Below the pieces are notes generated by a model. The model made no database searches and was not told the origin of the DNA. It saw nothing but the letters and a program-made list of their open reading frames with translations. 64,000 nt of DNA. Source: Ignatzschineria sp. F8392. Its GTDB lineage: Bacteria > Pseudomonadota > Gammaproteobacteria > Cardiobacteriales > Wohlfahrtiimonadaceae. The DNA lies in contig NZ_NEFF01000008.1 in assembly GCF_002252045.1 (NCBI RefSeq), positions 1 to 64,000 of the forward strand. Direction: 5' to 3'. How positions within the stretch are numbered: position 1 is the stretch's first letter; each line of letters starts with the position of its first letter. The position numbers and the translations under genes were made by a program. Shown in pieces: positions 54,441 to 63,193 of the stretch.

Positions 54441-56162
54441 TTACTCCGCTACGGCAATATATCCCTTACGTGGCAACTTCCACTGATGTTTCTCTGCCGC
54501 AATCAGAGCACTACGTTGCAAAAGTCTCGGCGCTGAATTGTAGTAACCTGCAGCATTAGGACCAAAGCTAATACTCATGCCGAAGACTAGATCTCCATAA
54601 GCATTAATCTCACGATAATTAGAGTGGACACCTAAGACGGTTGCTACCATTTCAGGGTCTTTCTCTATTTCAGCAATCGCCGTTGCTTTAAGCTCTTCTA
54701 AAATAAGATCAATATCATCATGACGATGAGCCTGATCTAAAACAAATTGTGTGCTTGCAGCGTAACCATCGGTAATATTTTTAGGTTTACGATTAACAAA
54801 CTCCTCTGTTCCATACTCAATTGCCGCACCATAACTATTGAGATAGATCGTCTCTGGTGTCTGCCTAACCACAACCGCATAGGTGGAATCGATAATCACT
54901 ACATCTCCTACTTTAGTAGGATAATAAGCCTCATCATGAGGAACATCTCGAGAGATCATATCTTCAAGAAGATCGATCGTTAGTCGAATACGCCCATTAT
55001 CGAGTAGCGGATTATAGAGAAAGACCGAATAGAGATTAATATGCTCAATCTCCCAAGGAATTCCTTGATACATCACACGCTCCCCTTCACGAGCAAGCCC
55101 CATATTAAGGAATGTGCGAAGACGTTTAAAGTAAGCCGGCACAGAGTTACGGAAACTGATCAGCATCGCCAAAATAATTAAGATAGCAAAACCAAAGAGC
55201 ACCATATTCCCTGATGAGTGCAAGATAACTAACATCGCGGAAAAAGCGATAATAAATGAGAAGATTTCATAGAGAAGCAACATCAAGCGCCAAGGAAGAT
55301 TTGCCCGTCTTGTATGGCGATTCTCTTGCACTTTTCGTTCATGTCTTTGTACAACACGTCGCAAGATCCAGGAGAAGAGATAAAGCAGACCAAAAAAGGT
55401 TCCTAAACTATAGAGCAGTATCTTCCCTTCATTTGTTATAAAGTTCCACGTTCCTTGGGTAATTCGCTCTGAAAGTGTCCCCTCTTTCTCTAGCTCTCGA
55501 TATTGCAAGTTAATCAACTCAAGCTGATTTGCATAGTATGCGCGTTTAATCTCCCAGCTATTTTTAATCTTATCAAGCTGTTTGAGTGAAGCAGGATTGA
55601 GTTCAGACTCATCGATCTCATTAAGGTGAATCAATGCTTCATCGATCGCAATAAGATTCTGCTCAAGTTCAGCGCGAGTTGTTCGAATAAAGTCTCGCTT
55701 TCTTTGTGATTCTGTTAAATTTTGCAGGGAGCTAAAGACCGGCTGAACGATTTTAATCAGCTCTTTTTGCCAATCATATTGGAGAATCTCCTCCTCTTCA
55801 TTATCGGAGATATCAAAAAGCTCAACCTCCAATCCGCCTAGGGCTGTCTTCTCAAACATCCGCTCAAAATTGCGCTTCTGCTGATCGAGCTGGGAGAGCG
55901 TCACTTCAAGGCTCATTTTATGATCAGGATCTGTCGTCTCCGCTAATTCTGCAATAATAACTTCTCGTTTTGCATTTACATCATCGAGATTCCCGCGAAT
56001 CTGATTGAGTGAGACGGTATTCTCTTGCACAATGGTACGAGATTCACCGCTCTGTGCAAATGTAATATTATTCCCGATCAAAGCGATAAGAAGCACCATA
56101 ATTAGGAGAATGCCTCCTATCATGCGATAAAAAATATTTTTCTGCATTCCTTTTTTAACCAA
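54441..56162 (-). CDS. MscS-like membrane protein with periplasmic coiled coil
   Basis: A protein of 573 residues from a TTG start; GAGGAA lies a few bases before it. An ATG five codons later (56147) is the alternative. An N-terminal hydrophobic segment (about 12-36) acts as signal or anchor. Residues about 40-240 form a charged helical, coiled-coil-rich region. Three to four helices follow near 250-345 and then a soluble C-terminal domain. The helix-domain order and the segment VGDVVIIDSTYAVVVRQTPETIYLNSYGAAIEYG resemble MscS-superfamily channels, but the pore helix glycine-alanine pattern is not evident. Function in osmotic release or signalling is therefore tentative. It is transcribed alone. 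Confidence 0.65.
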   Translation of the reverse strand: MVKKGMQKNIFYRMIGGILLIMVLLIALIGNNITFAQSGESRTIVQENTVSLNQIRGNLDDVNAKREVIIAELAETTDPDHKMSLEVTLSQLDQQKRNFERMFEKTALGGLEVELFDISDNEEEEILQYDWQKELIKIVQPVFSSLQNLTESQRKRDFIRTTRAELEQNLIAIDEALIHLNEIDESELNPASLKQLDKIKNSWEIKRAYYANQLELINLQYRELEKEGTLSERITQGTWNFITNEGKILLYSLGTFFGLLYLFSWILRRVVQRHERKVQENRHTRRANLPWRLMLLLYEIFSFIIAFSAMLVILHSSGNMVLFGFAILIILAMLISFRNSVPAYFKRLRTFLNMGLAREGERVMYQGIPWEIEHINLYSVFLYNPLLDNGRIRLTIDLLEDMISRDVPHDEAYYPTKVGDVVIIDSTYAVVVRQTPETIYLNSYGAAIEYGTEEFVNRKPKNITDGYAASTQFVLDQAHRHDDIDLILEELKATAIAEIEKDPEMVATVLGVHSNYREINAYGDLVFGMSISFGPNAAGYYNSAPRLLQRSALIAAEKHQWKLPRKGYIAVAE

Positions 56163-56515
56163 AATTCCTCAACTTTGCATAAAACTACTATGCGTTTAAG
56201 ATTTAAGTGTTCTGATCTTGTTGTAAATAACCATTCAATAAATTTCAAATAAAAAATTTTAAATAAATGTTGATTAATTAATTATTTTATTAAATCAAAA
56301 ACAAATTAAAATAAATGAAAAATAAATAAACTTCAAGACTTGCTCCATTCTACAGAAATAATACACAATTTCTACTAACAGAGTTATTGTCTCAAAAGTG
56401 AGTAAAGAATCCGTAAAAAAGCCTCAGTATCGATAAACACTGAGGCGATTGATTATTCCAGCCCCCTTAAGAGCTACTTAAACTTATCTTTAAGATCCTA
56501 AGATAGGCTATTTTT
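56163..56515. other. AT-rich spacer between SQR-like and MscS-like genes
   Basis: Very AT-rich, including long alternating A and T stretches. It contains the terminator of the SQR-like gene and, on the right-hand minus strand, the promoter of the MscS-like gene. No gene is supported. Confidence 0.5.
56415..56446 (-). terminator. Terminator of the SQR-like gene
   Basis: GCCTCAGT and ACTGAGGC pair around a 10-base loop and are followed on the minus strand by six T residues. Confidence 0.9.
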
Positions 56516-57799
56516 TTATAGCTTCTCCGCCATAATCTCGGCAACATCAGGCCCCCAAACAGGAACTTTTCCATCTGTTTCAAAGAAGAGTGTTTTATAC
56601 TGCATCTTCAACATATAAGGGATACGGCCCATCTTCAATATTTGGGTATCGCCACCAAACCAAGAGTTAGAACGGATATAGAATCCCTTACCGCTACCAA
56701 TATCACCTATACAGAAGACCCAAGGCTTTAATGGCTCATTTGCTTTTTCTGGCGCCATCTTACCTAGATCCATGGCCACCTGACGGCCGATAATCTCACA
56801 CTGCTGGTGACCGATCGCCCCTAATTTTGGCATCGTTACCGCAGCACAATCTCCGGCGGCAAAGATATTTTTATACTTAGGATTTCTCATCAAGAGATCG
56901 GTAATAATAAAACCTTGATTATCACTAATCTCTAAACCTTTTAAGAAATCATGCGCAACCCAATCAGGGAAGACAATCTTTAACTCTGCCGGTAATTCCA
57001 TACCATTTGCAAAGATGATGGAATCTTTCGTGAGCTTCACAATATCTTTAGTATTGTTCACATACTTAAAGCCCATTTTGCCGGCAACTTCAAGCAACTG
57101 CGGAACAACTTTATCGCCCGCATCTTCTGCAATCATCTCAGCAGGTGTTGTTATAGTGATCTTGGAGGCATCTCCCATTTTATGGCGTTGAAGCCAGTCA
57201 GCTAAACCTAAACTGATCTCAACAGGTGGGCCTTCACACGCCGCCATCGCATCAGGAATCTGTCCGCCAGGATAAGGCTCTAAACCTTTCGCCCCATCAC
57301 CTTGATGGAATCGAGCAGAACCTACAACAATCGGTCCTCCTTTATAGGTTCCATCATGTAATTTTTTACGGAGCTTATTACCATGATAGAAATCTGATAC
57401 GGTATCCCCATATTCTGCAAAACCTTCAATTTTATCGAAGGCTAATTTAGCACCGAGAGCAATCACAAGATAATCGTAGCTCATCTCATGCGCTTCTGCA
57501 CCTGGACGCTCATTAGGGATGATAGAGACCGTCTGTGCCTTTGGATCGATCTTTGTGACTTCTGCATGAATAAAGTCAATCTTATCTTTCTTCAATGTTT
57601 TGGGAATATCCATCTTTAATGAATACTCCGGATTACGGTTCTCTAAAACTTCTGCCGGAATATTGGGTACATAGAGCAAGTAGGACTTACGGTCAATAAC
57701 GGTGATATCAACTTCATCCTTCGCATATTCACGAATCTTTTGGGCTGCGCCTAAACCGGCAAAATTCCCACCAAGAACTAGGACTCTCTTTTTACTCAT
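56516..57799 (-). CDS. Sulfide:quinone oxidoreductase-like flavoprotein
   Basis: A 427-residue FAD-dependent pyridine-nucleotide-disulfide-type oxidoreductase. The FAD fold starts VLVLGGNFAGLGAA (6-19), the second dinucleotide-type segment is YLVIALGAKLAF (110-121) and the flavin-contacting NIFAAGDCAAV is at 311-321. Cys188 in AACEGPPVE and Cys363 in FCIGDIG fall where sulfide:quinone reductases carry two of the catalytic cysteines, while the third is not apparent. It lacks a signal peptide and would be peripheral on the inner membrane. It could be a SQR of an unusual type or a type II NADH dehydrogenase relative. It is monocistronic. Confidence 0.75.
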   Translation of the reverse strand: MSKKRVLVLGGNFAGLGAAQKIREYAKDEVDITVIDRKSYLLYVPNIPAEVLENRNPEYSLKMDIPKTLKKDKIDFIHAEVTKIDPKAQTVSIIPNERPGAEAHEMSYDYLVIALGAKLAFDKIEGFAEYGDTVSDFYHGNKLRKKLHDGTYKGGPIVVGSARFHQGDGAKGLEPYPGGQIPDAMAACEGPPVEISLGLADWLQRHKMGDASKITITTPAEMIAEDAGDKVVPQLLEVAGKMGFKYVNNTKDIVKLTKDSIIFANGMELPAELKIVFPDWVAHDFLKGLEISDNQGFIITDLLMRNPKYKNIFAAGDCAAVTMPKLGAIGHQQCEIIGRQVAMDLGKMAPEKANEPLKPWVFCIGDIGSGKGFYIRSNSWFGGDTQILKMGRIPYMLKMQYKTLFFETDGKVPVWGPDVAEIMAEKL

Positions 57800-58008
57800 A
57801 TAACTATACCTCTCTATTAAATTAAAGATGGTTCTATCTTCTCTCTAGTAGATCTTCTATCTAAATATCGACTATTTAAATATCAAGAAGTTTGGTCTAA
57901 TTGACAACCTAATCGATGATCTCATCAAATAGAGAAAATAGAGATTACTAGAATCATTATATATTACATAAACACTATATGTTTATTTATTTTTTAAATA
58001 TGATAATT

Positions 58009-58068
58009 GATCTAATAAACTATCCAATAAACAACACAATAAACAAACTAATAAAAACCCAATAATTG
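58009..58068. repeat. Tandem repeat, 12 bp x 5, degenerate
   Basis: Units of the form NNYYAATAAAC, decaying toward the right-hand end. Confidence 0.7.
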
Positions 58069-58088
58069 AGCCTATAAAAATAAAAATG

Positions 58089-58132
58089 GATTTGAAATAG
58101 ATTTAAAATAGATTCAAAACAGATCCAAAAAT
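58089..58132. repeat. Tandem repeat, 11 bp x 4, degenerate
   Basis: Units GATTTGAAATA, GATTTAAAATA, GATTCAAAACA and GATCCAAAAAT follow each other without gaps. Confidence 0.75.
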
Positions 58133-58225
58133 AGAGATGAAAATGATAATCAATTATTGAGAGTAATCCATTAAAAAATAGTTAGTCCTATACAGCCTCT
58201 TACAAGAGCCTCTTACAAGAGAATA

Positions 58226-58258
58226 TAAAAAAAGAGCTTACCCATCAGGATAAGCTCT
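58226..58258 (-). terminator. Terminator of the GMC dehydrogenase operon
   Basis: On the minus strand AGAGCTTA and TAAGCTCT pair around a 10-base loop and are followed by seven T residues. Confidence 0.88.
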
Positions 58259-58294
58259 TATCTCTTACTTCTTCTATTACCTACATAAAGTAAT

Positions 58295-59671
58295 CTACTC
58301 TACATTATAAGGCGGTACACTATTGATCTCTGACTCTTGATAACGAATCATCTCTGGCGTTGTAACCTGATCACGAATGATTCTCACATCATGCGCTTCG
58401 ATCCGTTTTGCACTGTTGCCCCAACTATTACGGACAAAGTTCACAAGATCGGCTACTTCACGATTATCAAGGCGCCATGCATAACCTAACATTGCATACT
58501 CTGTCGGCGCATCAATCGTTCCCGGCATATGGCTTCCTTTCAAAATCAATGTAATTAAAGAGTCTGCATTCTCATTTAAGATCGCTGAATTACCGGCAAG
58601 CGCAGGGAATGTCTCGGCATAGCCTTTACCATCAGAACGGTGACAAGCAGCACAATTATTAAGATAAGTTAACGCGCCCGGCTCATCAACACGACCATTG
58701 GAGAGCGCATCAAATGTGGCAGGATTATAGTGATATTTCTGACCATTAGGATTCACTGGCGATAGAGATTTGATGTAACTTGCAATCGCATCAATATCGG
58801 CATCTGTTAAGTGCTGTAAGCTATCATTGACAACAGCAACCATCGAGCCAAAAACGGCAGAAGTACTATTTCGTCCACTTTTCAGTAGTGTTGCTAACTC
58901 TTCATGGCTCATTCGCCCTAATCCATCCATATCATCGCCACGGAGATTAACAGCATTCCATCCCTCTAAAGTTTTACCACCAGAGAGATAACGGCGATCA
59001 GGATCATTCTTATAGGCGACTTCCGCCATCGCTTCATCTCGCGGCGTATGACAGGTACCACAATGTGCTAACCCTTCAACTAAATAAGCCCCCCGTTCAA
59101 TAGGATCATTACTTGTAAAAGCAGTTAACTTCGTTACCTCCGGCGCAAAAGCTAAACGCCAAGCATTAACCGGCCAATTCATATTAAAAGGCCAACTACC
59201 CGATATAACCGGCATCTTATTATTGACCGGCTTTACCGCATACATAAAGTAGTTATAGAGCGCTTCCACATCTTCACTCGCAACAGAGGCAAATGAAGGA
59301 TAAGGCATTGCCGGATAGAGCGCATCACCCGATTTTTTCAATCCATATCGCACTGCATTATCAAAATCTGTTAAGGAGTAATTTCCAATACCGGTCTCCT
59401 TATCAGGCGTGATATTGCTTGGATAGATCAAACCGACAGGCGTCCCGGAATCGAGCCCTATACCGCCGGCAAAATCTCCTTTATCGCTAGTGTGACAAGC
59501 GGCACAATCCCCTGCTTTTGCAAGATACTCACCGCGCGTAATCAGCTCTTCTTTACTCAACTTTGTAGTAGGCTGAATTTCTGAACTTGCCCCTTTATAG
59601 AAACTAAAGAAGCCAATTACAACAATGGCTAAAATAATAACTAAAATTATAATATTTCTGATAATTCTCAT
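58295..59671 (-). CDS. Tri-haem cytochrome c subunit of GMC dehydrogenase
   Basis: A 458-residue membrane-anchored periplasmic cytochrome. An uncleaved N-terminal helix (about 4-26) anchors it. The haem sites are CAACH near 57, CGTCH near 205 and CAACH near 345, each with a downstream methionine segment (ALYPAMPY, HMPGT). It corresponds to the cytochrome subunit of gluconate 2-dehydrogenase/fructose dehydrogenase complexes and links the flavin enzyme to quinone. It is the third gene of the operon, 19 bases after the GMC gene. It resembles the cytochrome at 44.3-45.6 kb. Confidence 0.92.
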   Translation of the reverse strand: MRIIRNIIILVIILAIVVIGFFSFYKGASSEIQPTTKLSKEELITRGEYLAKAGDCAACHTSDKGDFAGGIGLDSGTPVGLIYPSNITPDKETGIGNYSLTDFDNAVRYGLKKSGDALYPAMPYPSFASVASEDVEALYNYFMYAVKPVNNKMPVISGSWPFNMNWPVNAWRLAFAPEVTKLTAFTSNDPIERGAYLVEGLAHCGTCHTPRDEAMAEVAYKNDPDRRYLSGGKTLEGWNAVNLRGDDMDGLGRMSHEELATLLKSGRNSTSAVFGSMVAVVNDSLQHLTDADIDAIASYIKSLSPVNPNGQKYHYNPATFDALSNGRVDEPGALTYLNNCAACHRSDGKGYAETFPALAGNSAILNENADSLITLILKGSHMPGTIDAPTEYAMLGYAWRLDNREVADLVNFVRNSWGNSAKRIEAHDVRIIRDQVTTPEMIRYQESEINSVPPYNVE

Positions 59672-59690
59672 CGCTATCTCCTTCTAGTTA

Positions 59691-61457
59691 TTAAGCCATC
59701 GGCCCGGGGTTTTTAAGATATTTGGTCACAATATTGTGTACCGAATGGTAGGCTAACGCGCCTACAAGCGCTGTTGGGTTATAACCAACGTTCTGCGGGA
59801 AAGCACTTGCACCAGAGACAAAGAGATTAGGAACATCCCAATGTTGCAGATACTTATTCACCACACTCGTTTTCGGATCATCTCCCATAATTGCGCCACC
59901 GGTATTATGTGTACTTTGATAGATTCGAGTATCGTAAGGCGCATCTAGGGCATAAGGTTTATACTCCACTTTACCGCCGGCAGCCTCCCCTACTTTTGCC
60001 ATCTTCTCCATCAAGTAATTGACCATCTTATTCTCATTCTCATGCCAATTGAAGGTGAGTCGAAGAAGCGGTAGCCCATGATTATCAGTGTAGGTTGGAT
60101 CAAGATCGAGATAGGCATCACGATAAGACATCACTGAACCAGAGATACCGATCGAGAAGATTCGCTGATATCCCTCTTGCGTCGCTTTTTTCCAACCACT
60201 TCCCCACTTTGGCGAACCTGCTTCTGTCGGGCTCTGTAAGATAGGGCGACCACCATGGATAGAGGTGCGGATACTCGCGCCTCCTAAGAAGCCTAATCCT
60301 GAATGATCAAAGGTTACCTCATTGAAGTCATCCATTGTCACGCCACCGGCACCTGTACCGATAAAGGTATTCAGTTTTGTCCCTTCCGGCATCACGACTT
60401 TCACACTCACATCACGCTGATAGGCATAACTTCGCCCTAAAGTCCCCGTCTCAGTCTTAGGATCATACACCTGACCAATCTTCGATAGGAGCAGTAAGCG
60501 AACGTTATGAATCGCAAAGGCATTGAGAATGACCATCTCAGCCAGCTGAAATACTTCATTTCCCTGCGCATCAATATAGGTGACGCCCGTCGCCTTTTTC
60601 CCGCTGCTATCCGTATTAACCTTAATAACATTAGCATTGGTTCTTAATTCAAAATTAGGGCGTTTCAGTAATACTGGAAGAATCGTCGTTTGCGGTGATG
60701 CCTTAGAGTAGTTATAACAAGCAAATCGCTCACAGAAACCACAATAATTACAAGGGCCTAAACGGACGCCATACTGATTGGTATAAGGAGCAGAAGCATT
60801 CGCCGCCGGCGCAGGATAAGGGTTATACCCCATCGCTTCACATCCTTTCTTAAAGAGTTCTGAAGCATAAGAATTGATTAAAGGCTTATTGGGAAACGCC
60901 GTTGAACGCCAACCTTCAAATGGATTTCCGCCTGGCTGTTGCACCCCTTTAATATTACCTGCTTGCCCCGAAACACCACATACCTCTTCAAATTTTGCAA
61001 AGAAAGGTTCTAACTCTTCATAAGTAACAGGATAATCTTGCAGATACATATCTTTGGGTATCGCATCTTCGCCATACTTCTCTTCATAGTAACTTCTAAG
61101 ACGCAGTTGGTTCGGAAGATAACGATAAAACATACCATTCCAATGCAATCCGGCACCACCGACATTATTTCCAAGTAAAAAGGAGCCATACTCACGGTAA
61201 GGAACTGCGGTATCACCCTCTTTATGTCGAATGGTTAAGGTATCTTTCGCTAAGGGCTGAAACATTCTGCCTCTCACTGCGTAATTGAGCTCATCGATCA
61301 CTTGCGGATACTTCGCATCGGTTGCCGTCGTCTGCATATGTCCACGCTCAAGTGCAACAACACTCTGACCGGCAGCTGTCAGCTCGACACCATAGATCGC
61401 ACCCGTCCAACCAAACCCAACTAATACTACATCTACTTTTTCTTTCTCTATTGCCAT
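59691..61457 (-). CDS. GMC oxidoreductase, FAD subunit of gluconate-2-dehydrogenase-type complex
   Basis: A 588-residue flavoprotein of the glucose-methanol-choline family. The FAD fold VDVVLVGFGWTGAIYGVEL is at 8-26 and the C-terminal signature STHNTGGAIMGDDP with VSGASAFPQNVGYNPT near 530-560. A cysteine motif C-x2-C-x2-C-x4-C at 236-247 matches the iron-sulfur site of FAD-dependent sugar dehydrogenases. It has no signal peptide and is expected to be exported by hitch-hiking on the Tat-signal-bearing small subunit encoded upstream. It probably oxidises gluconate, a keto-gluconate or another polyol. The order small subunit, GMC, cytochrome is the standard one. Confidence 0.93.
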   Translation of the reverse strand: MAIEKEKVDVVLVGFGWTGAIYGVELTAAGQSVVALERGHMQTTATDAKYPQVIDELNYAVRGRMFQPLAKDTLTIRHKEGDTAVPYREYGSFLLGNNVGGAGLHWNGMFYRYLPNQLRLRSYYEEKYGEDAIPKDMYLQDYPVTYEELEPFFAKFEEVCGVSGQAGNIKGVQQPGGNPFEGWRSTAFPNKPLINSYASELFKKGCEAMGYNPYPAPAANASAPYTNQYGVRLGPCNYCGFCERFACYNYSKASPQTTILPVLLKRPNFELRTNANVIKVNTDSSGKKATGVTYIDAQGNEVFQLAEMVILNAFAIHNVRLLLLSKIGQVYDPKTETGTLGRSYAYQRDVSVKVVMPEGTKLNTFIGTGAGGVTMDDFNEVTFDHSGLGFLGGASIRTSIHGGRPILQSPTEAGSPKWGSGWKKATQEGYQRIFSIGISGSVMSYRDAYLDLDPTYTDNHGLPLLRLTFNWHENENKMVNYLMEKMAKVGEAAGGKVEYKPYALDAPYDTRIYQSTHNTGGAIMGDDPKTSVVNKYLQHWDVPNLFVSGASAFPQNVGYNPTALVGALAYHSVHNIVTKYLKNPGPMA

Positions 61458-61476
61458 AATATGCCTTTATTCTGCG

Positions 61477-62241
61477 CTATTTCTTAGGAAGGATGGAGAC
61501 AGGTGGTAATGGATATTCCACATTATAACGATCTGCCCAGTCGAGATAATCCCCTCTTGCGCCGGGGAACCCGACCATCTGCCAACCGGCCATATCGCGA
61601 TTTCCGCCATACATCGGATCGGAGAAGAAGCCCTCTTTACAATTGCCCCATAATTGAGAGAAGAAGACCGATGCAAAGACAGCGTCATCAGGGAACTCAA
61701 TCTTCCCATCACTTAAGAGTGTCATCGCTTCTGTCTGCTCTTGATGGTTGAGATCAACAAATTGACGCTTATACCGATCGATACACCATTGATTAAATGC
61801 TGTTATTCCTGATTTATAGATATCTCTAGGAGTCATATTGAGTTGATAACCCAATGTAGGGGTCTGCTTCATAATCTCAGGATGAAAAGGGCCTTTCATA
61901 TACCAAAGTTGCCCATGCCCATAAGGAGTATCCATCTGTCGATCGATAAACTCCGGCACCCCTGTTGCGATGGCGCCTGGACCTAACTCATCTTCAGGAA
62001 TTAAGAGATCGACAGCACTTTGAATAAAGTCATACTCTTCATCATTGAAGAATGTCGGCATATATTTTGCCGGATTCTCAGGTAGATCTGCCATTGAATC
62101 GACCGAACCTGGCGCTTCTGGAATAGCATGTGCAACCTTCCCTGCTCCTACCGCTGTAATCGCGGCAACGGGTATTGCTTTTAGGGTCGTTCCCAAAAAG
62201 CCCCTTCTAAACTGATTCACTTTCTTATCATCTTGAGCCAT
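61477..62241 (-). CDS. Gluconate 2-dehydrogenase small subunit (subunit 3 family)
   Basis: A 254-residue subunit with a Tat signal (FRRGFLG, hydrophobic stretch to about residue 40). The body has the family segments YDFIQSAVDLLIPEDELGPGAIATGVPEFIDRQ, GYQLNMTPRDIYKSGI and SQLWGNCKEGFFSDPMYGGNRDMAGW. It is required for folding and export of the GMC partner. It is the first gene of the operon. The stop is 19 bases before the next start. Confidence 0.93.
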   Translation of the reverse strand: MAQDDKKVNQFRRGFLGTTLKAIPVAAITAVGAGKVAHAIPEAPGSVDSMADLPENPAKYMPTFFNDEEYDFIQSAVDLLIPEDELGPGAIATGVPEFIDRQMDTPYGHGQLWYMKGPFHPEIMKQTPTLGYQLNMTPRDIYKSGITAFNQWCIDRYKRQFVDLNHQEQTEAMTLLSDGKIEFPDDAVFASVFFSQLWGNCKEGFFSDPMYGGNRDMAGWQMVGFPGARGDYLDWADRYNVEYPLPPVSILPKK

Positions 62242-62770
62242 AAAGTACTCCTCTTATCTAGGACTCGCTCTGAGTCTATTAACCTATCTCGCCAACCCAT
62301 CTCAATCGACTGACCGGAATAATCTAATTAAATGAAAATGAATAACACCATTAAATTTAAACTCCACTTAAGGAACGTTAAAAAATAATAAATTCATTAT
62401 TCAAGTTAGACTTAACTTTTATTTAATTTTTCATTTAATTTTTCATTTAATTTTATGATTAACTTATTAACAGACTACCACTAATACCGATTTAAATAAA
62501 TTGACTAATGTATCTAAATATTTAATTTCTTTACTATTTTTATCGAAGAGAGCGATATTTTATAATTAGATGATCTAGGTCAAATTCCTATTCAGACTCA
62601 ACTTCTAATAAAACAGATAGATCTCTTCGCTCTCTTTCCTACACCATCCATCTCTAATTCCTGCTTTCAAGAAGTCTAAAATCGGGTAGACTACCCTTTT
62701 GATAAGAAGATTAATAAGGTCAGCAATGATCGTTAGAAGCGCAATAAGAGCAGATAAGAAGAGGAAAAAC
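62242..62770. other. Divergent spacer between GMC operon and lipoprotein gene
   Basis: AT-rich, with a 12-bp tandem array at 62417-62452 and the promoters of both divergent units. A longer reading of the lipoprotein frame up to 62699 lacks an RBS and is not used. Confidence 0.5.
62417..62452. repeat. Tandem repeat, 12 bp x 3
   Basis: Three consecutive copies of TTTYATTTAATT in the divergent spacer upstream of the GMC operon. Confidence 0.8.
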
Positions 62771-62965
62771 ATGAAAATATCGACAAGACTAGCACTACTA
62801 ATAGCAACGGTAATGTTTCTAACAGCTTGTACAATTCGTGCAGATATTCCAAATCGAATGGTAATCGATTCTGATGGGATTGTGATTGATTCTAAAAATA
62901 AGAAGAAAAAAGATAAAGAGGGCTACTTCTGCCCACCTGGACAAGCGAAAAAAGGGAACTGTTAA
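62771..62965 (+). CDS. Small lipoprotein of unknown function
   Basis: A 64-residue protein with a lipoprotein signal: MKISTRLALLIATVMFLTAC, lipobox LTAC, cysteine at position 20. AGAGGAAAAAC precedes the ATG. The mature part is short and basic (KNKKKKDKEG) and ends GYFCPPGQAKKGNC, whose two cysteines could form a disulfide. I do not recognise the family. It is expected in the inner or outer membrane leaflet of the periplasm. An in-frame ATG at 62699 without RBS is unlikely to be used. Confidence 0.75.
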   Translation: MKISTRLALLIATVMFLTACTIRADIPNRMVIDSDGIVIDSKNKKKKDKEGYFCPPGQAKKGNC

Positions 62966-63046
62966 TTAAAGCTTAAGGTCAAAGCTCTCTCTGATCATGA
63001 GTAAAGTCAGATTGTCTAATTTGCTTCCTTGCTCGTAAAAAATAGG

Positions 63047-63062
63047 TGTGATATACCTTACA
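63047..63062. promoter_or_regulatory. Candidate CRP-type site upstream of the AbgT gene
   Basis: TGTGA-TATACC-TTACA differs from the CRP core TGTGA-N6-TCACA at one base and is embedded in a longer inverted repeat. It lies 132 bases before the start codon. Confidence 0.45.
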
Positions 63063-63137
63063 CCTTTATTAAAATTTATAAGATGTTATCTGTTTTTAAT
63101 TGTAGTAGCGATACCCTCGCACGCTTTTGGATATGAC

Positions 63138-63157
63138 GATGCTTTTACCGAAGCATC
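63138..63157. promoter_or_regulatory. 7-6-7 inverted repeat before the AbgT gene
   Basis: GATGCTT-N6-AAGCATC, perfectly symmetric, 37 bases before the start codon. It has the same geometry as the two palindromes before the TRAP locus. It may be an operator or a leader hairpin. Confidence 0.45.
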
Positions 63158-63193
63158 TGATCGATCCTAAAATAGATAACCGGAGAAAACTAT

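Larger units (their letters stand above)
57800..58294. other. Spacer upstream of the SQR-like gene with decaying tandem arrays
   Basis: The region carries two tandem arrays (58009-58068 and 58089-58132), a weak Fur-box-like sequence at 58140-58158 and the terminator of the GMC operon at 58226-58258. No gene is supported. Confidence 0.5.

Noticed and set aside
58140-58158. Fur-box-like sequence with an ATGATAATCA core upstream of the SQR-like gene
   Set aside because: It matches 13 of 19 consensus positions but only one half is good, which is common in AT-rich DNA.
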